A DNA stretch of 64,000 nucleotides. It comes from Ampullaceana balthica. Its lineage: Eukaryota; Mollusca; Gastropoda; Lymnaeidae. The DNA is taken from assembly GCA_944989445.1 (NCBI GenBank), contig CALYLW010000016.1, positions 2,274,505-2,338,504 on the forward strand, read 5' to 3'. The notes under the pieces are model-generated. The model searched no databases. It worked only from the letters and a program-made list of their open reading frames with translations, and had not been told where the DNA came from. The position numbers and the translations under genes are program-made. Position 1 is the first letter of the stretch; each line of letters opens with the position of its first letter. Shown in pieces: positions 35,031 through 47,901 of this stretch.

Positions 35031-36414
35031 CCTCTGTCCGACTTGTTGTTGTATTCTATTGTCATTAACATTGATACCTCCAATCTTATCTCTGCCCGAC
35101 TTGTTGTTCTATACTATTATCATTAACATTGATACCTCCAATCTTATCTCTGCCCGACTTGTTGTTCTATACTATTATCATTAACATTGATACCTCTAAT
35201 CTTACCTCTGCCCGACTTGTTCTTCTATACTATTATCATTAACATTGATACCTCCAATCTTACCTCTGCCCGACTTGTTGTTCTATACTATTATCATTAA
35301 CATTGATACCTCCAATCTTACCTCTGCCCGACTTGTTGTTCTATACTATTATCATTAACATTGATACCTCCAATCTTATCTCTGCCCGACTTGTTGTTCT
35401 ATACTATTATCATTAACATTGATACCTCCAATCTTATCTCTGCCCGACTTGTTGTTCTATACTATTATCATTAACATTGATACCTCCAATCTTATCTCTG
35501 CCCGACTTGTTGTTCTAAACTATTATCATTAACATTGATACCTCCAATCTTATCTCTGCACGACTTGTTGTTCTATACTATTATCATTAACATTGATACC
35601 TCCAATCTTACCTCTGCCCGACTTGTTGTTCTATACTATTATCATTAACATTGATACCTCCAATCTTATCTCTGCCCGACTTGTTGTTCTAAACTATTAT
35701 CATTAACATTGATACCTCCAATCTTATCTCTGCACGACTTGTTGTTCTATACTATTATCATTAACATTGATACCTCCAATCTTACCTCTGCCCGACTTGT
35801 TGTTCTATACTATTATCATTAACATTGATACCTCTAATCTTACCTCTGCCCGACTTGTTCTTCTATACTATTATCATTAACATTGATACCTCCAATCTTA
35901 TCTCTGCACGACTTGTTGTTCTATACTACTATCATTAACATTGATACCTCCAATCTTACCTCTGCCCGACTTGTTGTTCTATACTATTATCATTAACATT
36001 GATACCTCCAATCTTACCTCTGCCCGACTTGTTGTTCTATACTATTATCATTAACATTGATACCTCCAATCTTATCTCTGCACGACTTGTTGTTCTATAC
36101 TATTATCATTAACATTGATACCTCCAATCTTACCTCTGCCCGACTTGTTGTTCTATACTATTATCATTAACATTGATACCTCTAATCTTACCTCTGCCCG
36201 ACTTGTTGTTCTATACTATTGTCATTAACATTGATACCTCCAATCTTATCTCTGCCCGACTTGTTGTTCTATTCTATTGTCATTAACATTGATACCTCCA
36301 ATCTTATCTCTGCCCGACTTGTTGTTCTATACTATTATCATTAACATTGATACCTCTAATCTTACCTCTGCCCGACTTGTTGTTCTATTCTATTATCATT
36401 AACATTGATACCTC
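35031..36414. repeat. 58 bp minisatellite, ~24 units, with trimeric higher-order repeats
   Basis: Unit includes CTGCCCGACTTGTTGTTCTA and ATTAACATTGATACCTCCAA. The rare variant TGTTCTAAAC occurs at 35511 and 35685, exactly three units (174 bp) apart, and its neighbouring variants repeat with it. Confidence 0.95.
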
Positions 36415-36644
36415 TAACCCCAAACAAACACAACTCACTTTTATCATATTCGTTCATTCTTGAATTGTCTGTCTCCGTTCTAAAAACCATTCATGGGCTG
36501 AGGTTATAATTTTTGTTTGCTTAAATGGATCAATTTTCTTTCGCGACCGATATAAAAATGGTTGAATGAAAGTTTTAAAAGCTTGATTTCCTCGTGCCAT
36601 TCCGTTTCCATGTAGGATTCTGAATCAAATGGCAGGTGGAAGTT

Positions 36645-36890
36645 CGAGAGACCGAAGTACTAGTCTGGGCAGGACTCCCAAGTATTTACACAAGCCTGAT
36701 GGAGTACCAACTTCGCTGGGCGGGGCCCGTCCCGTCGCGCGCATGCCAGACCATCGGCTTCCAAGGAGGAGCTTTACAGAAAGTCCGCTAATGTCAAAGG
36801 AAGTTCTGCTAAGATACGCTGAAGACCGCACTGAAGGCTTATGTCAATGGGGATGACTCCTTGGAGGCAGCAAGCAGCCAGTGACCGAAC
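36645..36890 (+). pseudogene. LINE reverse-transcriptase C-terminal remnant, frameshifted
   Basis: From 36645 the frame reads RETEVLVWAGLPSIYTSLME then YQLRWAGPV. It shifts to the next frame for ARMPDHRLPRRSF, and near 36813 returns to the first frame for DTLKTALKAY. Motifs of the type GLPSIYxLL, QLRWAGHVxRMPDxRLPK and DxLKxxLKAF are typical of the C-terminal tail of widespread invertebrate LINE polyproteins, beyond the reverse-transcriptase fingers. No reverse-transcriptase core or endonuclease lies upstream, so this is a 5'-truncated dead copy. At least two frameshifts and an in-frame stop are visible. The 75 codon open frame at 36629-36856 is just the chance second frame. Confidence 0.75.
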
Positions 36891-37229
36891 CTCGGGGGAT
36901 CTTTATGACACGTAATGGCGCAACAGTCTGTGAGGCACAACAAGTTGCCAAAACACATGGCTAATGTGATGAGAATGGTCATCGTTGATCAAAACAACAA
37001 AACAATATTTTAAACAAATAAACTCGTGTCAACAGAGTATCCTTCTTTAATTTTGTTATATATATATTAGGGCTGTTATCGATTAATTTAAATTTAATCG
37101 TTAACATTTGAAAAATTATCGATTAATTAATCGATAATTTCGATTAAAACCAAAAATAGAAATTTATGACGTCATTAAACTGAACATTTCTCACGGACAT
37201 TGAAAATAAAGAATATTTTGAACTAAATT

Positions 37230-37625
37230 TCATGACAATGTGTTGATACTTGATTTGTGCTGAAGTTGGTACGTCAGCGATGTATTTGATCCTTTAAAAG
37301 AGAATTGTTTATGGCAGTGAACACAGTAAACGTTTTCACCATCTTCGACTTTGCCATCCGCAGTTAGCTTAAAAACAATATTTTTGCTCAACTTTCTAGT
37401 TATATGTTTAAATTTAACTGCGCTGATGCTGTCAGCAGGGCCGTCTTGGCGCAAAGGCCCGTTGGGCATTTGCCCGGGGACCCACGAGCATATCGGCCCC
37501 ATGGGAATATGTTTATTTATATATATAATGTATATTCATTTTTTATTCCTGTGGGGGAGGGCCCAACACTATTTCTTTGCCCGGGGGCCCAAAATGGTGT
37601 AAAGACGGCTCTGGCTGTCAGCCAT
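37230..37625 (-). pseudogene. hAT transposase N-terminal BED zinc finger, interrupted by a MITE
   Basis: Minus-strand frame. The original start is probably the ATG at 37625-37623 (MADS..., just outside the inserted MITE), continuing after the insertion as ISAVKFKHITRKLSKNIV. A BED-type finger follows: ENVYCVHCHKQFSF, then GSNTSLTYQLQHKSS, with the two cysteines CVHC and a C-terminal half of the LTYHLxxxH type. One expected His position reads Gln (TYQLQH). The frame stops at 37230, so the dimerisation and catalytic RNase-H-like regions are absent. In the full genome such fingers bind transposon ends. The 90 codon open frame starting MGPICSW is a chimera whose first residues come from the MITE. 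Confidence 0.68.
37436..37613. mobile_element. MITE (178 bp) nested in the hAT element
   Basis: Ends CAGGGCCGTCTT and AAGACGGCTCTG are inverted repeats with one mismatch. GCTGTCAG is duplicated perfectly at 37428-37435 and 37614-37621. An 8 bp duplication and CAG ends indicate hAT. The insertion falls three codons after the ATG of the BED-finger frame. Confidence 0.85.
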
Positions 37626-37859
37626 TTTATAGTTGACGCCTGCCGGTGAACATAAATTAATAACATAAATTTTAATATTACGCGGGAGATGTTTGTACGT
37701 AAAAAATATATATATTTTATTATTCATTATTAATAATTTATTATTTATTACTAAAATTTTTTGAAAAATAGTATTAATATTTTCTTAAATTTTAATCGAT
37801 ATTTAATCGATAAAATTGTTAACGATTAATCGAGAAATTAGTCGATACTTTCCGCAGCC

Positions 37860-37862
<3 letters not shown>

Positions 37863-37940
<78 letters not shown>
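37863..37940. repeat. (TA)n microsatellite
   Basis: Pure TA dinucleotide run directly abutting the right end of the hAT element; it may have grown from an AT-rich target site. Confidence 0.97.
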
Positions 37941-37942
<2 letters not shown>

Positions 37943-38804
37943 TGTTTCTCTGCTCTATGTACAATGATGAGGATGAAACACAGGCTGCCACTTTATGTGT
38001 GGTAAAGGTCACATGTCTTCCAATGCTTGCTTAGATCCTCCTTCCGTTAGTCTTGATCCTAGTAGTAGGAGTAACATGTGTTCCTTTGCAAATTGTCAAA
38101 GTTCAAAGTTCGCCCGTTTGAACCACATAGTCATAAGAAGAACGATATCGTTTGATTCTCGCCAATCCTGGAGTTCTGGAAATTCCCTGAAAAACGCAAA
38201 TAAATAAAGTGAGACTTAGTCTTGAAAAAGTCGTAGAAGGTTGGAGATCAAAATTATCCTGTGAATACTGCATGTAAGAAATTTCAATTGTGAATTTATT
38301 CTACAAATCACCTCTGTAAGCGAAAAACTATATTGAAATTAACCTTAGAGTTTATTTTTGTAATTGTAATGTTCGTTAAATAACGTTTGATATACATTGA
38401 ATTAACAGGTAACGTGTAGAGTTATTTCATTGTACTGTCAGATAATGTGTGGTGTGTTAGTGCTGCGATGGTGAGTTAAATTAATATAAATATAATAACA
38501 ATAGGACATTTAAACTAAATAAACCTGCGCTACGTAAGAGAACTCAAATGAAATTTCGCCAGTTCGCTCATGCATGAAGAACATTGTTTTTTCCTGATGC
38601 ATATTCTTTACCTACTGGCCTATTCGTTCTGCGGTGTTTTATTTCTTAAAGCAGATTCACATAGCAAGAATGTATTGATGAATGTTACCAGTGAGTTGCA
38701 TGTTAGATTTTTCCACGGCCATATCATGTTCTTGTTTATTCAACATGGTCACGTGATCTTTAAATAAATATATATAATTTACAATTTCTCATTTGTTTTG
38801 TGCT
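37941..38804. other. Non-coding, nothing recognised
   Basis: No gene or element recognised. Confidence 0.5.
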
Positions 38805-39152
38805 GTTTTTTTCCTTTAATATCTAACGTTAAACTGTGTTCTTGCTCCTTTTCTACCTTTAATATCTAACATTAAACTGTGATCTTGCTCCTTTTCTAAC
38901 TTTAAGATCTAACGTTAAACTGTGATCTTGCTCCTTTTCTAACTTTAAGATCTAACATTAAACTGTGTTCATGCTCCTTTTCTAACTTTAAGATCTAACA
39001 TTAAACTGTGATCTTGCTCCTTTTCTAACTTTAATATCTAACATTAAACTGTGATCTTGCTCTTTTTCTAACTTTAAGATCTAACGTTAATCTGTGATCT
39101 TGCTCCTTTTCTACCTTTAATATCTAACGTTAAACTGTGATCTTGCTCCTTT
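38805..39152. repeat. ~43 bp minisatellite, ~8 units
   Basis: Unit includes TTTAATATCTAACATTAAAC followed by TGTGATCTTGCTCCTTTTCT and AAC or ACC. Confidence 0.93.
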
Positions 39153-39516
39153 TATTTAGTTATATTTCTATTCTAAGCACTTACTTTTCTTAGAATTAGT
39201 AATGTAATACAATTAAGTTCAGAAATTTTTAGATAAAAACCAAAAGATCATTAAGACGGGACTCATTGTGTTAGGAATCTTGAAGTTAACAATCTTTAAT
39301 TCAATACATATCAACTGTTGTGTTCTTTAATTGAGTCCGTGTGTTTTATATTAAGTTAACCCACTTGACCGCTATGCTGAAACCATGCACAGTGTTTCAC
39401 CATGTTGTCTAATACTTACTAACACGTTATTCATTAAGTGCACAATGACTTATCTTATAGTTAATGTTCACTTAACGCTGCGCGGCTTCGTAGATATCTT
39501 TCCGACGTAGTTTATA
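39153..39516. other. Non-coding, nothing recognised
   Basis: AT-rich, no gene recognised. Confidence 0.5.
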
Positions 39517-39519
39517 ATT

Positions 39520-39795
39520 GGGGCCGTCCATAAAGTACGTCACGCTCCAGAGGGGGGGAAGGGGTGTAAGAAAATGTGACAGTTTGTGACAGGGGGAGGG
39601 GGGTCAAGCCATGTGTGACGTCACGCTGTTTTATATTAAATTTTAATTATTTTGTTAATAAAAAACAACATTTTTGTTCGAAAGTGTGACGTACTTTAGG
39701 GGGGGGGTTTCCGAGATTTGTGACAGTTTGTGACAGGGGGGAGGGGGGAGTTAAAAATGATCAAAAATAGCGTGACGTACTTTATGGACGGCCCC
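39520..39795. mobile_element. MITE (276 bp) with perfect 27 bp terminal inverted repeats
   Basis: The left end starts GGGGCCGTCCATAAAGTACG and the right end is its exact reverse complement over 27 bp (39520-39546 and 39769-39795). ATT flanks both sides (39517-39519 and 39796-39798), a possible 3 bp duplication. Inside, a direct repeat TGACAGTTTGTGACAGGGGG occurs twice. The 3 bp duplication would fit a PIF/Harbinger-type element, but the family is not assigned. Confidence 0.85.
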
Positions 39796-41395
39796 ATTAT
39801 CGCGCAGCTAATTTTAATAAGGATAATGTAGTATCTGTCTTTGTGAGTTGCAAAATGTTTCTAAAAATGGATAATTTGCACATTTGCACACACGGACAAA
39901 GGAACCCTATAGAGAACATTGCTTACAGTCATTTCAACAGGATTTGTTTGTTTATTTAACCATCTCCGAATTGGGCGTGTCGTGAGGTCATATCAAGATG
40001 GCGGCGCGAGCCTCTAGTTGAAATCCCCATAAGTCTGTCTGGGTATTATTTATCTTGTAATCCCCCCACCCCCCACCCCCGAACCTTTTTGTGACGGCCG
40101 GTGAAATGAATGTATAGCACAACAATTTTCTCAATGGCATTCCGTCTCTCTATTTTTATACACAAGTATCTCAGGTCGAGCTGACAGAGAAATAACAATG
40201 CCTAAAGGAGAGATTAATTTTTTTTTAATTTTAATATTCTGCTTTTCATTGCACGTTCGAAAAAAAAAGATAACTTATCAATGTTAAAAGTTCGAAAAAA
40301 TTATAGCTCGGAGGTTACAGATTTTGAATGTAAGATTTGGAAGCACAAATACCAATTATCGTCACGTGATAATACATAGGTGTATAACTAGTGTGTATGA
40401 TGGACGCAAGATGATTTGGTTGAATTTTAGGATTACGGTGTGTTTTATTTGACATTCAGTCATATCGGTATTAAATCACTATTTTCACCACCCATCAACA
40501 TACATAATTCCAGTAATGGATGTAATACTTCTTGGATATAATGATGTTAGGTTTTATAGTTCGCACCAAAAATTACTGCACCAAATATAACTCTTTTCGA
40601 ATGTTTCGCATAAATTTGTTCAATATGATAATAAATGAATCAAATAAAAATAAATTTAAGAAATGAAAGTTCTGTATTACGTTATTTTTTAATCTGATGT
40701 GTATTTATTTTGAAAACTTACATCATTTTTGACGGGTGATACGCTAGTCCTATAATAAATGCATAAATTTTTTTTTAAATTGCGACCATTAGCTACAAGA
40801 TTGTGATAATTACTAAGATTGTAACGATTACTAAGATTGTGACGATTACTAAGAGTTGTGACTACAACAAATATTTTGACCACCATTAACAATCGGACAA
40901 CTAAAAGATTGTGGCTAGACATTGTGAAATCGAATAACTAATTTATTTGATGCGACACGAGCCGAGTCCAATGATTGCCTTTTAAAATTAGATGTTTCCG
41001 ATAACTCTGATTTAAAAAATGAAAAAGTTAAACTTTCGTAACTTTGGAAATGAAGCATCACTTGTCGGTTGATGTAATTTTTATCAACATTTTTATCATA
41101 ATCATCATTTATTTTGTTGACATTAATCAGATTATCATTTTTTGTTGCTCCAATTTAATATTTTTTAAGAAATATTTTCCAATCAAAATTTATTCTTTTT
41201 GTGCTTGTGCCTTATTACAAAATGATGAATTGGAGCAAACAGAAACTTCTATTTGTTATAAATACGTCACGAGTAGTTAAAAACTAAAACGATATTGAAA
41301 ACTATTTTTAAAATATTTATGTTTAAATATCTTAATGTATTTATTTATATATACGCATATCTATTTTAATCTTACTTTACTCTGATCCCAGCTTA
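39796..41395. other. Non-coding with a small tandem repeat
   Basis: No gene recognised. 40798-40862 holds about four ~19 bp units of the type GATTGTGACGATTACTAA. Confidence 0.5.
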
Positions 41396-41870
41396 CCATG
41401 AACTCATATACCCTCACATACCCTCAAATACCCTCACATACCCTTACATACCCTGATACCCTCATATACCCTTACATACCTTCACATACCCTCAAATACC
41501 CTCACATACCCTCACATACCCTCACATACCCTCAAATACCCTCACATACTCTGATACCCTCACATACCCTCATATACCCTTACATACGCTCACATACCCT
41601 CAAATACCCTCACATACCCTCAAATACCCTCACATACCCTCAAATACCCTCACATACCCTAACATACCCTCACATACCCTCAAATACCCTCACATACCCT
41701 TACATACCCTGATACCCTCATATACCCTTACATACCATCACATACCCTCACATACCCTCACATACCCTTACATACCCTCACATAACCTGATACCCTCACA
41801 TACCCTGATACCCTCACATACCCCCACATACCCTTAAATACCCTCACATACCCTCACATACCCTCACACC
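41396..41870. repeat. 10 bp minisatellite (CATACCCTCA)n
   Basis: About 47 degenerate decamers with CTCAAATACC, CTTACATACC and CTGATACC variants. It is not a telomeric TTAGGG-type repeat. Confidence 0.93.
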
Positions 41871-44800
41871 AATGTTTCATGTACCCAACGATGCCTCACT
41901 TTAGCTATTCCCCTCCTAAGCCAATTTCTTCTTTCTGCCCCTATCAGGTACTGAAACCTTACACTCACTGTCCACTCACTGTCGACCAAAGCTTGGTCTT
42001 GGAGTTTGTACTCGGATACATTTCTCTTGACACCAGCCTCCCTCTCCAATGCCAACGTCTCTTATAACACATTATAACATATTCTGACCAACCCCTCTTT
42101 AGTTGGCTCAAGGGCTACAAAATTTCATCTCAAATTCAGTAGCCATTTAGGGAGTATGGTGTTGGCCGAAGTTTTTTTCCTTTTAATATAGTGACTATTT
42201 TATGGCTTTTTAGATTTAAGTCCATATGTATAATATGTATAGTTGCGATGATATCAAACTTATACACAAATGCACCACCACCTTAATAATCTTGACCACA
42301 CCTTTTCCCCTAATTTAGTTCTTTAGAATTTTCTCCACCTCCAATTTATGGAAAGAGGGGAAAAAATCAGTATCTTTTTGTTTTTTTGTTTTTGCCTTCA
42401 ATTTGATCGTTTATCTGCCATCAACAGACCACTTGTTGAATGGGAGTTGCCAGTTTGGCTGTCTAGCTTTCTGACAGATTCTTCCACCGGGGAATAGGGT
42501 AAAATTTGGTCATTGAATACACAGATATGAAATTACTATTTTTCTCTCTCTCTTTTTTTTTGGCTGTCTCAAGGTGGTTTAGTCTTACTTTCTAAAGTAG
42601 CTTATTACTTTCCTGTGAGATGATCATACTTTGACATTGGAATGCTTATGAGAATCACTGGGGAAAATACTTCAGAAATTTAAATTACCTAATAATAAAT
42701 AATTGAAATAATGAACCATACATTGTTGATATTTTTTTATAGGAATAGCTTCATTTACCTTGTGTGTTTGACTGAGTGTTGTTTTACTTCTTTTTCTGTA
42801 ACGTAAACAATAAAAGTGTGTTTGATATCAACCAGCAGTGAAATTCTAAATGACAAGTCTGTGTGTTAATATATCTGGCCACAAAGGTGCACCTGTAACA
42901 TTTCGGTTACCGCGTACACTGGTGAATTATAAGTTACAGAATTTAACCACTATCCATTTCGATGACGTAATTCCAAAGCCGTTAACCTAGTAAGTGAAAG
43001 TCATCGTCGACACGAAGTGTCCCCTGATAGCGCCCCATCAAACGACACCCGCCCCAGGGTGCTGTTACCCCACTTTTATTGCATCCAGGCTTCTAAAGTT
43101 AACATTTCTACCACACTGTTAAGTAAAATTTTATGTCAACGGATTGTATGCAATGTAAAGCCTTTGATTTTATGAGCAGTTTTTACAATTAATTATATAA
43201 AATTGCAACATAAAATTGCGTATATGCAGCCGTGTGTAGGCTTCTAATATACAGTATTTTATAGTCAACAATAAGGTGGAGGATTATAGTTATCAAGGTT
43301 TATTTGTTTTTATATTCCTGCAACCAAACACTTTTTACGTTGGGACCGGAACAACAACCAACGCACCAATACGTCACTCAGTCACTACTTCCCAGTGCAT
43401 CTCGGTGCGCTGCACATGGTGCGGCGCTATGTGGGTACTGTGGGTATGCACAGTATGTACACTATCACAGACCAGGGGCAGTGTGTTACTGGCCCACCGG
43501 CGTGTCCCTGCAGTAAAACATACTCTAGCAGACGGCTACATATACAATTCTTAAAGAAACCAATGTCCAGTTTGATGAGGTCATTCTTACACCTCCAAAT
43601 TTATTTTCCTGAGCACAACAATCAATATTGGCGTTTTTCTTGGCCACTTATCACTGGACATTACCTCATAATGAGGAAAAATTAGCTGATAATGTAACTG
43701 ACGTCAACATTGTGTACAACTGTTATTAGCTTTCAAATAAACTTTCCATTGTGCACGATTTTGTTCTTGGGAAATTATTATTGACGCAGTTCATGCAGTA
43801 TTAATTGTAATTTTGTTATACAGCACACACGCGAGATTGAATTAGTTGTAATATTGCTATTCAACACATGAACAAGTTTGAGTGAAATTAACTTTCTTTC
43901 TTATATGTTGTTTTGAAATGTTGAAAGCTATATCAAACCTTTCCAAACGTTCAACTTGTCCCATGGATTGTTTCCCTTACCCCGTCGTGCCAGCAAGAAA
44001 CTAAGTGATTTAAGACTGTTGGTCAGCCCTATAGTCACAGTGTGAGTCCCTTTAATGACCGCCATAAAAGTTATTGCATCCCCCAGTTGTGGAAAGGGTT
44101 GGAGGGTATTGAACAACGAAACTTGATGACGTAAGATACTGGTGGTGACGTAATATCTTTGGAATGATTTATGTACACTCACTTTTTTTTTGTTAGTGGT
44201 TTGTGGGATTTGCGGGGGTATTTCCGGTCGAGTTCTCTGCTTTCATTTCTCTTCGTTATATATGAATCTTTTCTCTTCTTTGAAGTTCTCAACAGTAATG
44301 CCAACCTCCATACCCACCCCTCCCACAACACACAAATATATCATCCTACTTTTTCTTTCTTTTTTTTGGTGTGTTTTCTTTGCTCACTGCATTACCAGAA
44401 AAGCTTTGCTCACAATGTCTCACATTTTCTGTTAGCCTCCTCAGCTAATGTTATTATTTCGGTTTACTCTGTACATTACAACTAAATGAAATATATTACT
44501 TTCAAAATATGAGGTTTTTTAATAGTCTTGTTTTAATATGTTCGTAATTTTTCTAGTTATGTTATTACTGGTATGTATTTATTTATTAGACTATTTATTA
44601 CATTAAATTCCCCATTTAAAGTTAGTTAACTGGAATTTGTTCATATTTTTATGTTTCCCTTTGTTCAGATCAGACAATGAAAGGGCGTTTCAAATTGAAA
44701 TCCATTTTCTGCCCTAAATATTTAAAATCGAGATATTCTTAAGGGATTTGAAGTTATAAAAATGTCTCCAGTAGCCATGTCTGATACTTAATTTTTACAA

Positions 44801-44879
44801 CCCATGATGGTAGTAGTAATGTCAGTATTACATGTTACCATTGAAAATAGTTTATTTCATGCTTAATTTTTTTAAAGAA
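41871..44879. other. Non-coding, nothing recognised (3 kb)
   Basis: Several open frames of 60-105 codons exist, but none shows a domain, a start context or splice structure that supports a gene. Confidence 0.45.
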
Positions 44880-45080
44880 TCATAATACCCGAAAAAGGGT
44901 AATCACTCTATAATACCTTAACAAGGGCAAGCAACCTATTATACGCTAACAATTATAATCAACCTATAATACCCTTACAAAGTTAGGCAACCTATTATCC
45001 TCTAACAAATATATCAACACATAACCCCTGAAAAGAGCAACCAACCTATTATCCTCTAACAAGGTTTAGCAAACTATCAT
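44880..45080. repeat. Degenerate ~35-40 bp repeat
   Basis: Repeated phrases CAACCTATTAT and CCTCTAACAA at roughly regular spacing; strongly diverged. Confidence 0.55.
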
Positions 45081-45129
45081 CTTAATGTACTCTGACGTAT
45101 GTTTCATTCGCCACTTTTCCTTCCGACCC

Positions 45130-45300
45130 TTTCTCTCATTTGTTCTTCCCACTACACACCTCATTGTTCATTTTGTTCTTTTACCCTACATCTTATTCCC
45201 ACTACACACCTCATTGTTCATTTTGTTCTTTTACCCTACATCTTATTCCCACTACACACCTCATTGTTCATTTTGTTCTTTTACCCTACATCTTATTCGC
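45130..45300. repeat. 50 bp minisatellite, ~3 units
   Basis: Unit TTCCCACTACACACCTCATT followed by GTTCATTTTGTTCTTTTACC and CTACATCTTA; units almost identical. Confidence 0.93.
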
Positions 45301-46514
45301 ACTATTTTCATATCGGCCAATTGCTGGATCGTCTTATTATCATTTCACTGTTTTGCCGTGTCACTGTATCGCTAATAAAATTATATAAAATATACAAACG
45401 TTTCTGGAAACGTTAGATAGACATTAAAATATAGTAAAAAATAATTTACCTCAGTCAAAATTATAAATATTTATATTGTATACAAGTCGGATTTAACCTT
45501 AAAACTGTTGACAACATAACAATTTTTTATTGAAAAATAATTTGTATAACAAAAGGCACCTCTTAAATTTTTAGGTTCACTTTTAAATTAAGAAAAAAAA
45601 ATCTTTTCCTTACTTCCTCGCATAATGTCAGCGGAACAATGCAGCCCTAATATCTAAGTGAATTGGTTATTAATTTTTAATCATTACGCTTGGACTACTT
45701 TCAGGGGAAACCACCCAATGTCTTTTATATATTTTTTCCCCTTGTGTGTGTGGTCCGTTCACTTCTCAATAACTCGTTTCTGTTGCGAAAAGTTTCATAA
45801 TCACGGCAAGGGAAGCCACTCTGAGTCAAGGGAGACCAACTAGATTACTGACCTGGCGTTGCTTAACTCATAATGTCTTAAGAGGAATCATCGACCGCCA
45901 ATTTTTTAGCTCCCGTTTCTTCCCTTCCCCCACTAAGTTGACATTAATGATGGCTTTTTGGTTATTTTTCAAAGTGTGTGTGTATGTGTGAAGGGGGGGG
46001 AGGACGATTTGGACATGGAGAAACTGGCTTTTCTGGAAATTATTAGGCCACAATGGGGAATATGTACTGGAAAAGTAAGCCGACTAGACAAGCTGATATG
46101 TGTGAGGTATAACAAATGATTGTGTAACGCATTGAAAGCTGAATTTATTGTGTGATTAAAGTTCTAAGAAATGGCTGACTTTACACGATATCATAACGTG
46201 AAATGAGAAAAATGGGATAAAATTGTCATGTGAATTGCTTCGATGAATCCTTGATAAATGATTCAGGAAAGCTGAACATAGCTACACATCACATGAAGAT
46301 TGGAGGAGTGAATGTTGTTCACATTTATATGACAGCTGTACGTTATATTCTTTATTTAAAGGATTCAATTGTGCAACGTTGCGATATTTAATCGATTGAA
46401 ACTGTTGTGAAATTATATCTCCGATTTCCTGCAAAAAAAGTATTTCGACTACCATCTCCATTCAGATCGTAACAGGTTTATAGGTTAGGAGTTCGAAGTG
46501 TATAAAAGTAAATA
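45301..46514. other. Non-coding, nothing recognised
   Basis: No supportable gene in 1.2 kb. Confidence 0.5.
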
Positions 46515-46535
46515 TCTATATATATAAAAATCAAA

Positions 46536-46762
46536 GTATGTATGTATGTATGTATGTATGTATGTATGTATGTATGTATGTATGTATGTATGTATGTATG
46601 TATGTATGTATGTATGTATGTATGTATGTATGTATGTATGTATGTATGTATGTATGTATGTATGTATGTATGTATGTATGTATGTATGTATGTATGTATG
46701 TATGTGTGTATGTGTGTGCGTGTGTGTGTTTGTTTGTGTGTGTGTGTGTGTGTGTGTGCGTG

Positions 46763-46838
<76 letters not shown>

Positions 46839-46862
46839 TGTGTGTGTGTGTGTGTGTATGTA
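46536..46862. repeat. (TATG)n / (TG)n / (CGTG)n compound microsatellite
   Basis: About 43 TATG tetramers grade into TG and then CGTG runs. It lies inside the Helitron-like element; the array fragments have only a short GTATGTATGCATG at the same place. Confidence 0.97.
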
Positions 46863-47871
46863 TGTCCTTTATAGCCGACTAAACCATTCATCCGATCGCC
46901 ATGAAACTTTTGGAGACTCATGAGTACGCTCCTGGGATGGTAATAGTCAACTTTTCTTGCAAAACGTAACACTCATGGGGCGCCGGGGGCCCATAATAGG
47001 ATTTTTTTTGTATATGAGCTATATAAAAATTAGTTTAAGCGTTAGCTATTAGGTAAATTGATGGATCTTAACCAAACTTTGTAAATAACAACTTGGTAGC
47101 CAATATTAAAGTACTATAGGGCACTAATTTCCTAATGTCCATTTCTTCGGGGCTGGGGGCCCAAAATGTCTTTTTTCATAAACGTTTAAGATTTTATTCC
47201 CCATTCAATTATTAACTATCTTGAAAAATATAGATAATTATATCCATTATGAAATTGATTGAAAAAAACAGGTGATTTAAACTTGACATATGCACTAAAT
47301 GGGCCCTGGGGCCCTTAATGTCATTTTTTGCTTACATGAGCTATATAAAATTAGTTTATGCGTTATCTACTGAATAAATGAAAATATCTCAACCAAACTT
47401 TGTATATAAAAAATTTGGTAGCCCATATTTTAAAAAAAGAGCAATGCCTTTCTAATGTCCAATTGTTCAGGGCCGTGGACCCCACATGTATTTTTTGTTA
47501 TATATTTGAGATATTATGTGCCATTCTATTTTAATGATATTGAGAAATATATCCATGATGAAACTGAATTAAAATGAACAGCATTTTAAAATTTAAATCT
47601 TACATCGAATGGGTCATGTGCCCCAAATTTCTTTTTTGTGTGTGTATACTCAAAGATATTATTTTCCATTCAGTTTATAACGACCTTGAGAAAGATATCC
47701 ATGATGGGACTGAATTTAAATGAACAGATTTTCATAATATACATCTTAAACTGATGGGCCCGGGGGCACATTAATGTATTTTTCCTTATATTAGCTATAT
47801 AAAAAATTGTTTAAGCGTTAGATAATGAGAAAATAAATGTTTTTTTCACCAAACTCGGTATATAAGAACTT

Positions 47872-47901
47872 AAGCGACTATATGAAATTACTATAATGCA
47901 C
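47872..47901 (+). repeat. Single progenitor-like copy of the array's 30 bp satellite unit
   Basis: AAGCGACTATATGAAATTAC then TATAATGCAC, followed by TGAAC. It aligns without gaps to the 30 bp satellite unit (24 of 30) and its right flank (TGAACTTCTAATG) matches the satellite's right flank (TGAACTCCTAATG). Confidence 0.75.

Larger units (their letters stand above)
37068..37862 (-). mobile_element. hAT-like element with BED-finger coding remnant
   Basis: The ends TAGGGCTGTTATCGATTAAT (left) and GTCGATACTTTCCGCAGCCC plus TA (right) are inverted repeats rich in ATCGATTAA. They are flanked on both sides by AT-alternating sequence that could be an ATATATAT 8 bp duplication. A (TA)n run follows on the right. 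It encodes only the N-terminal BED finger, so it is a truncated non-autonomous copy, and it is itself interrupted by the MITE at 37436-37613. Confidence 0.72.

Noticed and set aside
34364..35184. Open frames of 113-234 codons
   Set aside because: 21 bp minisatellite read in three frames plus chance extension.
41396..41870. Telomere-like CCCT-containing repeat
   Set aside because: The decamer CATACCCTCA does not contain the CCCTAA hexamer pattern and is irregular.
43276..43685. Three overlapping open frames of 70-96 codons
   Set aside because: All three frames are open over the same stretch, with no domain or splice support.
46478..46972. Open frames coding MYVC or IHTY repeats
   Set aside because: Translations of the TATG/TG/CGTG microsatellite.
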